Shown: piece by piece, positions 17,873 to 28,000 of the stretch | Layout of the letters: the number at the start of each line of letters is the position of its first letter | How positions within the stretch are numbered: the first letter of the stretch is position 1 | Assembly: GCA_046565505.1 (NCBI GenBank) | Contig: JBKHYJ010000022.1 | Location: forward strand, 186,001 to 250,000 | Length of the DNA: 64,000 nucleotides | Direction: 5' to 3' | Source of the DNA: JBKHYJ01 sp046565505 | Lineage (GTDB): Bacteria > Acidobacteriota > Blastocatellia > UBA7656 | The notes under the pieces: model-generated | The model's input: the letters and a program-made list of their open reading frames with translations, nothing else | Told to the model about the DNA's origin: nothing | Database searches by the model: none | Made by a program: the position numbers and the translations under genes

Positions 17873-19582
17873 ATGCTTAACCATTTCATGACGGGCTTGC
17901 GTAGCTCCCTGGTGATACTGCTGGCGGCCGCGCTGCCGCTGATGGGGCAGGGGCAGTCGCGCAGAGGGCGGTCGTACGACGTCATCATCAGGGGCGGCCT
18001 CGTCTATGACGGGACGGGCGGTGCGCCCGCCCGCGCGGACGTGGGCATCGAAGGCGACCGCATAACGGCGGTCGGCGACCTCGGGTCGGCGGGGGCAAAA
18101 GTTGCAGTAGACGCGCGCGGCCTGGCGGTCGCCCCGGGATTCATCAACATGCTCTCGTGGTCTGTGGACTCTTTGATAGTCGATGGCCGCTCGCAAGGCG
18201 AGATACGCCAGGGCGTCACCACGGAAATCTTCGGGGAAGGCGATTCGATGGGGCCGCTCACAGAGGAGATGAAGAAGCGGCGGCTTGAGGCGCAAGGAGA
18301 CGTAAAGTACGACATCCCGTGGACAACGCTCGCGGAGTACCTGGCCTACCTTGAGAAGCGCGGCGTCTCGCCTAACGTGGCTTCGTTCATAGGGGCGACG
18401 ACCATCCGCGAATACGTCGTCGGGCTGGAAGACAAGAAGGCTACGCCCGAACAGCTCGCGAAGATGCGCGCGCTCGTCAGGGGCGAGATGGAAGCGGGCG
18501 CGCTCGGCATCGGCTCGTCATTGATATACGCGCCGGCCTTCTACGCCACCACCGAAGAGCTGATAGAGATGTGCAAGGAGGCGGCCAAGTACAAGGGCAA
18601 ATACATCTCGCACATGCGCAGTGAAGGGAACCGGCTGGTGGAGGCGGTCGAGGAGTTGCTGCGGATCAGCCGCGAGGCGGGACTGCCCGCCGAGATATAT
18701 CACCTGAAAGCCGCGGGCGAGGCGAACTGGGGCAAGATGGATAAAGTGATCGCGATGGTCAATGGCGCGCGGCGCGAGGGTATGAAGATAACCGCAGACA
18801 TGTACACCTACCCTGCGGGCAGTACAGGGCTGGACGCGGCGATGCCGCCGTGGGCGCTCGACGGCGGGTATGAAGCGCTGTTCAAGCGCTTACAGGACCC
18901 GGCCGCCCGCAAGAGGATTGCCGAAGCCATCGTCACTCCCACAAGTGAGTGGGAGAACCTCTACCTAGCGGCCGGCTCGCCCGACCGCGTGCTGCTGGTC
19001 GAGTTCAAATCGGAAAAGCTGAAGCCGCTCACGGGCAAGACGCTCGGGGAGGTGGCTAAGGCGCGGGGCAAAGACCCGGCCGAAGTGATAATGGACCTGG
19101 TGCTTGAGGACCGCTCGCGCGTAGGGACGGTTTACTTCATGATGAGCGAAGACAATATAAAGAAGCAGCTCCGCCAGCCCTGGGTGTCGCTCGGGTCGGA
19201 CGCCTCTTCTATGGCTCCAGAGGGCGTGTTCCTAAAGTCCTCGACGCACCCGCGCGCGTATGGGAACTTCGCGCGGCTGCTCGGCAAGTACGTGCGCGAG
19301 GAGAAAGTGATCTCGCTTGAGGAAGCGATACGCAGGCTTTCCGGCCTGCCCGCCACCAACCTCGGCCTCGACCGTCGGGGCTTCATTAAGCCCGGGATGT
19401 ACGCGGACGTTGTGGTGTTCGACCCGGCGACGATAGCCGACCGCGCCACCTTCGAGAAGCCGCACCAGTACGCGGCAGGCATGAAGCATGTCTTCGTCAA
19501 CGGGGTTCAGGTCTTGAGAAATGGCGAGCACACGGGGGCGAAACCTGGCCGCGCGCTCCGGGGGCCGGGAAAGAGCAAGTAG
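17873..19582 (+). CDS. Secreted D-aminoacylase-like amidohydrolase lacking the HxH motif
   Basis: 569-residue protein with a hydrophobic N-terminal signal (residues about 8-26) followed by the D-aminoacylase family fold: YDVIIRGGLVYDGTG, KYISHMRSEGNR, EIYHLKAAGEANWGKMDK, ADMYTYPAGSTGLDA, LGSDASS and HPRAYGNFARLLGKY. The usual PGF-I-D-T-H-S-H metal motif is replaced by PGFINMLSW (residues 89-96), so both His ligands are missing (Leu94 and Trp96 instead), while later His and Asp residues are kept. It may use a single metal or have a different activity. It lies 12 bases after the M1 peptidase gene with GAGGAGAGG before the ATG, indicating one transcript. It is about 30 residues longer than its cytoplasmic homologue at 5695-7317, mostly from the signal peptide. 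Confidence 0.85.
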   Translation: MLNHFMTGLRSSLVILLAAALPLMGQGQSRRGRSYDVIIRGGLVYDGTGGAPARADVGIEGDRITAVGDLGSAGAKVAVDARGLAVAPGFINMLSWSVDSLIVDGRSQGEIRQGVTTEIFGEGDSMGPLTEEMKKRRLEAQGDVKYDIPWTTLAEYLAYLEKRGVSPNVASFIGATTIREYVVGLEDKKATPEQLAKMRALVRGEMEAGALGIGSSLIYAPAFYATTEELIEMCKEAAKYKGKYISHMRSEGNRLVEAVEELLRISREAGLPAEIYHLKAAGEANWGKMDKVIAMVNGARREGMKITADMYTYPAGSTGLDAAMPPWALDGGYEALFKRLQDPAARKRIAEAIVTPTSEWENLYLAAGSPDRVLLVEFKSEKLKPLTGKTLGEVAKARGKDPAEVIMDLVLEDRSRVGTVYFMMSEDNIKKQLRQPWVSLGSDASSMAPEGVFLKSSTHPRAYGNFARLLGKYVREEKVISLEEAIRRLSGLPATNLGLDRRGFIKPGMYADVVVFDPATIADRATFEKPHQYAAGMKHVFVNGVQVLRNGEHTGAKPGRALRGPGKSK

Positions 19583-19640
19583 CCCTCGCACGCCCGTTTC
19601 AAACTAAGCTCCGTACGGCGCGCAATGCTCAGCATCGTTC

Positions 19641-19695
19641 GTAAAAGCGGACCTTGTAAAAGTGAGATTTGTAAAAGGCCCCGACAGGCTTTTAC
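19641..19695. repeat. Three GTAAAAG repeats at 15-base spacing plus inverted copy
   Basis: GTAAAAG occurs at 19641, 19656 and 19671, exactly 15 bases apart, and its reverse complement CTTTTAC ends the block at 19689-19695. The last direct copy and the inverted copy can form a short stem (GTAAAAGGCC with GGCTTTTAC, one bulge). The block lies between two convergent genes, so it may act as a transcription end, or the direct copies may bind a protein. Confidence 0.45.
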
Positions 19696-19737
19696 AGCGC
19701 CACGTGAAAACGTAGCGGGCCATACGGCCAGCCTTAA

Positions 19738-20592
19738 TCAGACCATCAATTGCCTCAGGAATTTCGTGAGCACGTTGCCGGTGACGGCGCGCCTGTAGCG
19801 TTCATTCGAGCGCAGGTCCGTGATGGGCGAGACCTCGCGGGCAATCGTTTGCCCCGCCTGCCCGATCACTTCGGGCGTGAGCGTAGCCCCCGCTAGAAAT
19901 TCTTCCGTCTGTCGCGCGCGCATCACTGTCGGCGCGACGCTGCCGACGCCGATTGCGATAGATTCCACGGCCCCGCCCGCCATTTTTGCCCTGGCGGCCA
20001 TCACAGTCTTCGAGATTGCCTGCGCCCGGCGCGTGCCGACCTTCCAGAAGAAGTCTCGCTCGTCGGCCTTAAGCTTCGGGATTCTTACCGCGAGCACCAA
20101 CTCGTCGGGCGCGAGCGCCGTGCGGCGGTAGCCCGTATAAAACTCGTTGTAAGCGATGCGGCGCGCGCCGCGCTCGCAGCCGACTTCCACCTCCGCGTCG
20201 TAAGCCGCCAGGACCGGGAGGCTGTCGCCCGCCGGCGAGGCGTTGACGACGTTGCCTCCTATCGTGCCGCGGTTCTGAATCTGAATCGCGCCGATCGTTC
20301 GCGCCGCGGCTACCAGCGCCGGCACGTGCTCGCGTGCGAGCGGCGAACGAATCAACTGTGTGTAGGTCGTAAGCGCGCCTACGCGTATGGCGCCGCCTTC
20401 GTCCGTGATCCCGCGCAGCTCATCGATTCGCCATATGTCGAGAAACTCTTCGGCTTCGAGCATGTGAGCGTTCATTAAAACCATTAAATCCGTGCCGCCC
20501 GCGATGACCTTTACAGCGCCGCCGCGCCCCGCCAGCACGGCGTATGCTTCGGCGAGCGTTCGCGGCGAATGTGCTATGGGGTCGAACGTCAT
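19738..20592 (-). CDS. Molybdenum hydroxylase FAD-binding subunit (CoxM/XdhB-like)
   Basis: 284-residue middle subunit of a xanthine-dehydrogenase-family enzyme that passes electrons from the iron-sulfur centres to its FAD. The FAD-binding motifs AGGTDL (31-36) and NRGTIGGNVVNASPAGDS (about 107-124) are intact, followed by the CO-dehydrogenase flavoprotein C-terminal domain. It is the last gene of a minus-strand trio (large, 2Fe-2S, FAD subunit) and starts 19 bases after the 2Fe-2S gene. The start codon is ATG at 20592 with only a weak ribosome-binding site, consistent with coupling. Substrate is unknown; purine or N-heterocycle oxidation is likely from context. Confidence 0.92.
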   Translation of the reverse strand: MTFDPIAHSPRTLAEAYAVLAGRGGAVKVIAGGTDLMVLMNAHMLEAEEFLDIWRIDELRGITDEGGAIRVGALTTYTQLIRSPLAREHVPALVAAARTIGAIQIQNRGTIGGNVVNASPAGDSLPVLAAYDAEVEVGCERGARRIAYNEFYTGYRRTALAPDELVLAVRIPKLKADERDFFWKVGTRRAQAISKTVMAARAKMAGGAVESIAIGVGSVAPTVMRARQTEEFLAGATLTPEVIGQAGQTIAREVSPITDLRSNERYRRAVTGNVLTKFLRQLMV

Positions 20593-20611
20593 GGTGTGTG
20601 AGCGGCAACTG

Positions 20612-21079
<468 letters not shown>

Positions 21080-21155
21080 CCGATCACATTCATCACGCGG
21101 CGCGGGCCACAGGTTCGCCGCGCCGCGCATTTCCGAGCGGTTGATACTCGCCGCC

Positions 21156-23447
21156 TCATGAACCGTCCTCCGTGCGACTCAGCGAATCATCTAGCGCCGC
21201 CTGCAACCGCTCGGGCGTAATTGGTATCTCCGTAATGAAGGCGCCGGTTGCATTGAAGATGGCGGCGGCAATGGCCGGGGCCGCGCCGTTCATGGGCAAC
21301 TCACCCACGCCTTTCGCGCCGAACGGGCCGTGCGGGTAGTGCTTCTCGACGATGAGCGTTTCCATCTCGGGCGCGTCGAGCGAAGTGGGGATGATGTAAT
21401 TCGTCAGGCGGTTATTGACGACGCGCCCTTTGTCCCAGATTAGCTCCTCGAACAACCCGTAGCCCACCGCCTGTAGCGTCCCCCCTTCGATCTGGCCGGC
21501 CGCGAGCACCGGGTGAATCGCGCGGCCGATGTCCTGCGCGGTGGTTATCCGCGTGACCGAAACTTCGTACGTGTCCATGTCGACCTCGACCTCGGCCACT
21601 TCCGCGCCCCACGAGTAAACGGGGTAAGCGTCGCCCGAATAGGTCTCGTCGTCCCAGACGATCTCGGGCGGGCTCGCGTACTGAGCGTAAGCCCGGAGCG
21701 CGCCATGCGCTTCGACGTATTCGCGCGCCATCTCGCCGAAGCTCGCGAGCACCTTTCCGCCGGCCATGAACTGGCGCCCGACAAGTTTTATCTCCGGCGC
21801 GCCGAACGATTCGGCGGCGAACCGCGTGAGCTTTTCTTTTGCCTCGCGGGCGGCCAGTTGCACGACTCGCCCGACCACCATGCAGGTGCGCGAGGCGACC
21901 GTGGGGCCGCTGTCCGGCACGCGCGACGTGTCAGGGGCTTCCGCCTCGACTTCCGCGAAGCCTATGCCTAATTCCTCGGCCACGATCTGGCTGAAGATGG
22001 TCGTCGTGCCCTGCCCTATTTCCGTCGAGCCCGACAGAATTCGCGCGCGGCCGTCGGCGGTGATCTCCACGCCCGCCAGGGCCTTCATCTTAGCCTCGCC
22101 GCTCCCCGTGAATCCCGCCCCGTGAAAGAAGAAGGCGAGCCCCACGCCCCTCCGCTTATTGGCGGGCGGATTATGAATCGTCGCTTCTTCTTGCGACCGG
22201 CGCTTAAGCTCAAGGTAGCGCGACCGCCCGACGGCCTGTTCCAGCACGTCCTCAGACCCGACGCTCCACGTGAGGCGTTGCCCCGTAGCCGTCACGCCCC
22301 CCTCGCGCAGCATGTTAATCCGCCGCAGCTCCAGCGGGTCGACCCCGAGCCGCGCGGCGACCTTCTCCATCTGCATCTCGTAGGCGAAAGCGACCTGCGG
22401 CGCGCCGAACCCGCGAAAGGCCCCGTTAGGCGGGGTGTTTGTGGCTACCGCGCGCGCCGTTATGCGTACGTTGTCGCACGCGTATGGCCCCAGAGCATGG
22501 ATCGCGCCGCGCGAAAGTACCACTGGCGTCAGCGTCACGTAAGCGCCGCCATCCATGACTATGTCAATCTCGCTAGCGGTGAGCCGGCCATCGCGCGCCA
22601 CGCCAGTTCGGTGCCGTATGATGGCCGGGTGTCTTTTTGTAGTCGCCGCGATGTCCTCCGCGCGGTCGTAGACGATCTTCACGGGCCGGCCCGCTTTGTG
22701 CGCCAGCAGGGCCGCGTGCGCAGCGATCACTGAGGGGTATTCCTCTTTGCCGCCGAAGCCCCCGCCGGTCGTGGTCTGAATGACTATCGCTTTCTCGTCG
22801 CTCAGGTTGAAAAGCTGCTTGAGCGCCTTGTGTATGTAGTAAGGGCACTGCATCGAACCCATCACGGTCATCTCGCCCTGGCCGGGGATGGCTATCATCC
22901 CCTGCGGCTCGATGTAGAGCTGCTCCTGATGCGGCACGCGGTACTCGCCATCAATTATGTAATCCGCACGGGTGAACCCGTCGTCCACGTCCCCGCGCCC
23001 TATCTGGAACCGCTTGAAAACGTTGTCGGGCGGGTAGATGACCTCCGCCGCGTCGAGGGCTTCCCGGATCGTGAGCACTGGCCTCATCTCTTCGTATTCG
23101 ATGTGAACGCGGCGCGCGGCCTCCTCCGCCGCCCGCCGGCTTTCGGCGGCGACCAGCAGTATGGGCTCGTCGTAATGGCGCACGAATGATTCGGCCAGAA
23201 GCGGCTGATCGTTCTCTATGAGCGCGACGTAATTGTCGCCGGGGATGTCGCGGTAGTCGGCTATAACTACGCGCGACCAGTCGTAGGCGGGGTCGAACGA
23301 GATAGACTTTATACGCCCGCGCGCTATGCGTGAGCGGACCGTCTTGCCCCACAGCATGCCATCAAAGGCGATGTCGTCCACGTAGCGGGCCGCGCCCGTG
23401 AGCTTCTCGTACCCTTCCTTGCGAAAGACATTCTGCCCGACTGCCAT
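21156..23447 (-). CDS. Molybdenum hydroxylase large (molybdopterin-binding) subunit
   Basis: 763-residue catalytic subunit of a xanthine dehydrogenase/aldehyde oxidase family enzyme. Typical motifs are all seen: TTTGGGFGGKEEYPS for the molybdopterin-side loop, GAFRGFGAPQ, STEIGQGTTTIFSQ, and the C-terminal GAKGVGELP with the catalytic glutamate. It hydroxylates a carbon next to nitrogen in a heterocycle, or an aldehyde, using water. The active-site loop is RGFG rather than the CO-dehydrogenase VAYRCSFR type, so CO oxidation is unlikely. No XdhC-like insertion chaperone or cofactor gene is present in the window. The gene is divergent from the HD-GYP regulator, from which it is separated by about 360 bases. 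Confidence 0.93.
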   Translation of the reverse strand: MAVGQNVFRKEGYEKLTGAARYVDDIAFDGMLWGKTVRSRIARGRIKSISFDPAYDWSRVVIADYRDIPGDNYVALIENDQPLLAESFVRHYDEPILLVAAESRRAAEEAARRVHIEYEEMRPVLTIREALDAAEVIYPPDNVFKRFQIGRGDVDDGFTRADYIIDGEYRVPHQEQLYIEPQGMIAIPGQGEMTVMGSMQCPYYIHKALKQLFNLSDEKAIVIQTTTGGGFGGKEEYPSVIAAHAALLAHKAGRPVKIVYDRAEDIAATTKRHPAIIRHRTGVARDGRLTASEIDIVMDGGAYVTLTPVVLSRGAIHALGPYACDNVRITARAVATNTPPNGAFRGFGAPQVAFAYEMQMEKVAARLGVDPLELRRINMLREGGVTATGQRLTWSVGSEDVLEQAVGRSRYLELKRRSQEEATIHNPPANKRRGVGLAFFFHGAGFTGSGEAKMKALAGVEITADGRARILSGSTEIGQGTTTIFSQIVAEELGIGFAEVEAEAPDTSRVPDSGPTVASRTCMVVGRVVQLAAREAKEKLTRFAAESFGAPEIKLVGRQFMAGGKVLASFGEMAREYVEAHGALRAYAQYASPPEIVWDDETYSGDAYPVYSWGAEVAEVEVDMDTYEVSVTRITTAQDIGRAIHPVLAAGQIEGGTLQAVGYGLFEELIWDKGRVVNNRLTNYIIPTSLDAPEMETLIVEKHYPHGPFGAKGVGELPMNGAAPAIAAAIFNATGAFITEIPITPERLQAALDDSLSRTEDGS

Positions 23448-23807
23448 TGAAAGCCCCCCGAAGTGGGCCTTAGTTTACTAGGGGTTCTTACTGGTGACAA
23501 GTGCTTATTATTCCCTCGGGGCCGGGCGGATCTGCCCCGCGCGTGCAGAGGCCGGCGCGGCTCTGGGCGGCTGGCCCGCAGGAAACCGCCGTGGCCCCGG
23601 GCGGGTCGGGAAAACTATTGCAAATACTTGTGTCGTATACTATTATCCCCGCGTCGCCCCCTGTCGTTTAAATCGCAATATGAGCCCGAGCGTAAAGCTT
23701 CATTCCCCCATTTCATTGGCAGTCGAGGTATCGCCTATCGCTGACGGTACTCTCCGCGCTTATCGCGTCAGTGTAGGCGGCCTAAATCTGAACTGAAGGG
23801 GGAGTTG
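23448..23807. promoter_or_regulatory. Divergent intergenic region with plus-strand promoter
   Basis: A good sigma-70-like promoter for the plus strand is TTGCAA (23618-23623), 17 bases, TATTAT (23641-23646), leaving a leader of about 155 bases before the HD-GYP gene. The ribosome-binding site is AAGGGGGAG at 23796-23804. The first half of the gap is GC-rich with no recognisable gene. No minus-strand promoter could be assigned with confidence. Confidence 0.5.
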
Positions 23808-25010
23808 ATGACAGGATTGATCGGCACACCTTTCGGCTTCAAGCCGGACCGACCAGCTAAAATATTAATCATCGACGACGAGCCGAATGTCTTATCTGTG
23901 CTCCACACTTTGTTGAGCGACCAGTACGAGTGTAAGACGGCGACCAGCGCCCTCGAAGCGCTCGGGTATCTGAGGGAAGACAGCTACGACCTGGTGCTGT
24001 CGGACATAATGATGCCGGGCATGAGCGGGCTTGAGCTCCTGGAGGAGGTCACGCGCCTTTGCCGGGATACCGTGGTCGTACTCATCTCGGGCAACCTCAA
24101 CATACAGAGCGCTATCGAAGCCATGCGCCGCGGCGCGTTCGATTACGTCACCAAGCCGTTCAACCTCTCGGACGTTGAAGCCGCCGTGCACAGGGCCTTG
24201 CGCCACCAATCGCTGCTCAAGGCGAACCAGCAGTACGAGCGACACCTCGAAGACCTCGTGAGCCTGCGCACGAATGAGCTTAGCGTCGCCAACGTCAACC
24301 TCAACACGACGCTCGAAAAGCTCTACCTGAATTACCGCGCGACGCTGCGCGCGCTCGCCGCGGCGCTGGAGGCGCGCGACGTGGAGACCAAAGGGCACTC
24401 GGAGCGCGTCGTGGCTTACTGCCTGATGCTGGGCAAAAAGCTCGGCCTGAACGACCGCGAGCTGATAACCCTGGAGCACGGGGCGCTGCTGCATGACATA
24501 GGCAAGATAGGCGTCCCGGACGCGATATTGCTCAAGCGCGGCGCGCTCACCGAAGACGAGTGGAATTACATGCGCCGCCATGTCGAGTATGGGTCGCAGA
24601 TACTTCGCGGCATAGATTTCCTCGAAGGCGCGGGCAACATCGTCGCGCAGCACCACGAGCGCTTCGATGGCAGCGGGTACCCGAGCCACCTCGAAGGCGA
24701 GTTGATATGCAAGGGCGCGCGCATCTTCGCCGTGGCCGACGCCGTGGACGCCATCACTTCCGACAGGCCGTACCGCAAGGCCCGCCCGTTCGAGGACGCG
24801 GCAGACGAGCTGATCCGGTGCGCGGGCGCGCACTTCGACCCTGACATAGTCAAAGCTTTTACGGCGGTCCCCATTGACGCGTGGCGTGAGGTGCGCCAGG
24901 CGGCGACCGAGCCGGGGCTCGCGATGAAAAACCCGGCCACCGGCGGCGAAATTCGTTACTCAGTGCTTACGATGACCGGCGACCGCCTTACGGATGAGAT
25001 CATAAGGTAA
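23808..25010 (+). CDS. Response regulator with HD-GYP output domain
   Basis: 400-residue cytoplasmic protein: receiver domain (about 18-135, phospho-acceptor Asp66 in LSDIMMPG, Lys in YVTKPF), a coiled-coil linker (about 140-185), and an HD-GYP phosphodiesterase domain with His229-Asp230 (LLHDIGKIG) and GYP at 290-292 (HHERFDGSGYP). Such proteins hydrolyse cyclic-di-GMP in response to phosphorylation. The catalytic residues look complete. ATG 23808 is preferred over TTG 23805 because the TTG directly abuts the ribosome-binding site. It is followed after 86 bases by a large hybrid histidine kinase, which is the likely phosphodonor or signalling partner. Confidence 0.92.
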   Translation: MTGLIGTPFGFKPDRPAKILIIDDEPNVLSVLHTLLSDQYECKTATSALEALGYLREDSYDLVLSDIMMPGMSGLELLEEVTRLCRDTVVVLISGNLNIQSAIEAMRRGAFDYVTKPFNLSDVEAAVHRALRHQSLLKANQQYERHLEDLVSLRTNELSVANVNLNTTLEKLYLNYRATLRALAAALEARDVETKGHSERVVAYCLMLGKKLGLNDRELITLEHGALLHDIGKIGVPDAILLKRGALTEDEWNYMRRHVEYGSQILRGIDFLEGAGNIVAQHHERFDGSGYPSHLEGELICKGARIFAVADAVDAITSDRPYRKARPFEDAADELIRCAGAHFDPDIVKAFTAVPIDAWREVRQAATEPGLAMKNPATGGEIRYSVLTMTGDRLTDEIIR

Positions 25011-25096
25011 AGTATGGCCGCGCGCCTGGGGTGAAGTAACGATAATGACCGCCCCACGCCCATCGCCCCGCGCGCCTCGATCATCGTCTCCTTCAA

Positions 25097-28000
25097 ATGA
25101 TGCTCTCTTCTTTAAAAGAAAAAATCTTCCCCGGGCGCGGCGGTCAATCTAGGTACTGGGCGCTCGTTGACCGGGTAAGCGAGCTTACGCGCTCGGCCGA
25201 AGACCTCGGCTCGGCGCTCTCGGGGGCGGCCGGCGACCTGGGCCGCGCGCTCGGCGTGACGCGCGTCGCGGTACTGCTCGCGCAGCAGAAAGGGTTCAAG
25301 TGCGCGGGGGAATATTGCGCGCCGGAGGTCGGTCCGCTCACGGGGGAGATTCTCGGGCTGCTCGACGCGGAAGTCGCGCGAGGGTTCGCCGCGACGACTT
25401 CCATTAATGAAGTACCTAAGGATGAAGTAGACTCAAAGTTTAAGGCCCTTTTCGAGGGCACCCTCCACCGGGACGCGAGCAGGCCGCGCATAGGCTCTAT
25501 ACTCGTCGCGCCGCTCGTAGACAACTCGCGGGCCATCGGCGCGGTGCTGCTCTACGGGGGCAGCGACCGCCGGTGGTCTAATGACGAGAGGCAAGCCCTC
25601 CGCGCGGTGGTCTCTAACCTGGCGCTGATCGTGCACCACTTCAAAGCGCAGGAGCAGGCGAAGATCGCCGCCGAGCGGGAGGCGCTAACAAACCACCTGC
25701 TTACGGCGATCAGGAGCGCCGTCTCCGTTGACGAGGTGTTGAAGGCGGCGGTGACCGGCATTGGCCGGGCGCTGGACGTTACGCGCGTGGTGATTTATAT
25801 GCACCCGCAAGGCGACCTGAGCGGGGCGGCGGTCCGCGGCCTGAGCCCCGTGCTCACCGCGCGGGCGGAGTACCGCGCTAGCGTACTGGTCCCGAGCCTG
25901 CTCAACAACGAGCTCGACATCGAAGGGAGCCCGCTGCTGGCACAATTGCTCGCGGGCGAGATGGTGGCGATACCCGACACCAACGAAAGCCACCCCATCG
26001 TGCGCGCCATATACGTCCGCCTGGGGGTGCGCGCCCTGGCGCTCGCGCCCATAGCCTACAATGGGCACACGGTCGCCGCGCTCGCGCTGGAGCAGTTTGA
26101 CGAGCCGCGCAGGTTTTCGGACGAGGAGATAAAGCTCATACGCGCGGCGACCGAACAGACCGCCGTCGCGCTTTATCAAGCGGAGTTGTATTCGGAGGCG
26201 CGCGAGGCCGCGCGCCGCGAGTCTTTAATCCGCAAGATCAACGCGGCGATTCATAGCTCGCTCGACCCGGACGCCGTGCTACAGGCCATTGTCAACGAGC
26301 TGGGCAAGGCGTTCTCCGTCTGCCGCTGCCGGCTGGCGCTGCTGCCGAGCCCGCTGCCTGAATTAATCCCGATCACGCACGAATACGTGGCCGAGTGTTG
26401 CTCCGGCCGGCCGCCGGCGATCGACTCCATACCCGTGACGAACCCGCCATTCCTACAGACGGTGCTCGCGGCGAAAGAGCCGCTCGTCATCGACGACGTG
26501 GCGAGCGACCCCAGGCTCGCGCCATTTAACGACAGGTTCACGGGGGCCGGCGTTAAGACGCTGCTGACGACGGCCATTCAGATCGGCGAGCGGCCGATAG
26601 GCGTCTTCAGCCTGTACCATTGCGAGGAGCCACACGCCTGGACGCGGGGCGAGATCGAGACCATCCAGCCGATCGTCGAGCAGGCGGCCGTCGCAATACG
26701 CCAGGCGGAGCTGTACAGAGAGGTCCGCGAGTCCGCGATGCGCGCGGCGCTCGTCAATCAGATCATCGCCTCCATACGCCGCTCGCTCGACCTCAGCGAA
26801 ACGCTACAGGTGGCGGTCGAGGAGATGGGCCGCGCGCTGGGCGCCGACCGCACGACCATCCGCAGGATCGTAGGCGACAGCACGGAGGTGCTCACCGAAT
26901 ACCTCACCGACCCGTCGCTTTCGCTGGGCGACATGCCGAGCGCGAAGAATAATTACATAGTCAATTACCTGATGGAGACGCGGCGCACGCTGATCATAGA
27001 CGACGTGCGGGCGTTCATCGCCGCGCACCCGGACATCGCGGCCACCGTGCACATATGGCAGATAGAGCCTATCAACCTCTCGCAGATAGTCTGCCCCGTC
27101 TTCGTGAACGGGAAATTCTGGGGCGGGCTTTCGATCGGGCAGACCTCCCGCGTACGCAAGTGGACCGCCAGCGAGATCGCGCTGATCGAGGCCGTCACGG
27201 CGCAGATCGAAGTGGCCGTCAGCCACAGCCACCTGTTTGAAGAGGCCAAGCATGCGGCCGAGCGCGAGGCGCTCATAAGCCACATCATTCATGGGATCAA
27301 CCAGTCGAATAAGCTCGACGAGATATTCCCAATCGTGGCGCGGGAGCTGGGCGACCACCTCTCGACCGACGCGCTGCTCATAACGACGCTCGACGCGGAG
27401 AGCAAAGAGTGGGTGATCGACTGCGCGTACGCGGGCGGGAAGGTGAGCAAGCCCGGCCGGAGGTACTGGGCGGCGGACTTCACCTCGTTCGCCACGCTGA
27501 CGGACGGCGACGTGATACTGTGCGACGACGCGGAGGACGACCCGCGCTTCTCGCCCTACCTCGACCGCTTCCTGCGCCCGGCGGGGACGCGCGCCTTCAT
27601 GGCCGTGCGGCTCTTCTACAAAGGCGAGCCGAGGCTTGCGATCGCCGCCATCATGAAGTCGGGGCCGCGCGCATGGACAAGCGACGAGGTGGAGATAATT
27701 CGCGCCGCGACGGACCAGGTCTTCATAGCGATTCAGCGCGCGGAGCTGTTCGAGCAGGTCTCGCACGGCAAGTACGAGTGGGAGTCCACGTTCGACGCGC
27801 TGACGGATGGCATCTTCATATTCGACCACCGCGGCACCCTGCGCCGCGTCAACGAGGCGGGCGCGGCGTTTGAAGGCGGGCACGTGCGTGACTTGATCGG
27901 GCGGCCCTGCTGCACGCTGCTCCAGGGGGTCGAAGGCGACGCCTGCCGCGTGGCCGAGGTGCTGAAGACCGGGCGGCCCGTGACTTTTGAGCTCGTGCCG

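Noticed and set aside
21156..23447. Aerobic CO dehydrogenase large subunit
   Set aside because: The active-site loop is of the GAFRGFGAPQ type; the Cys-containing loop of form I CO dehydrogenases is absent.
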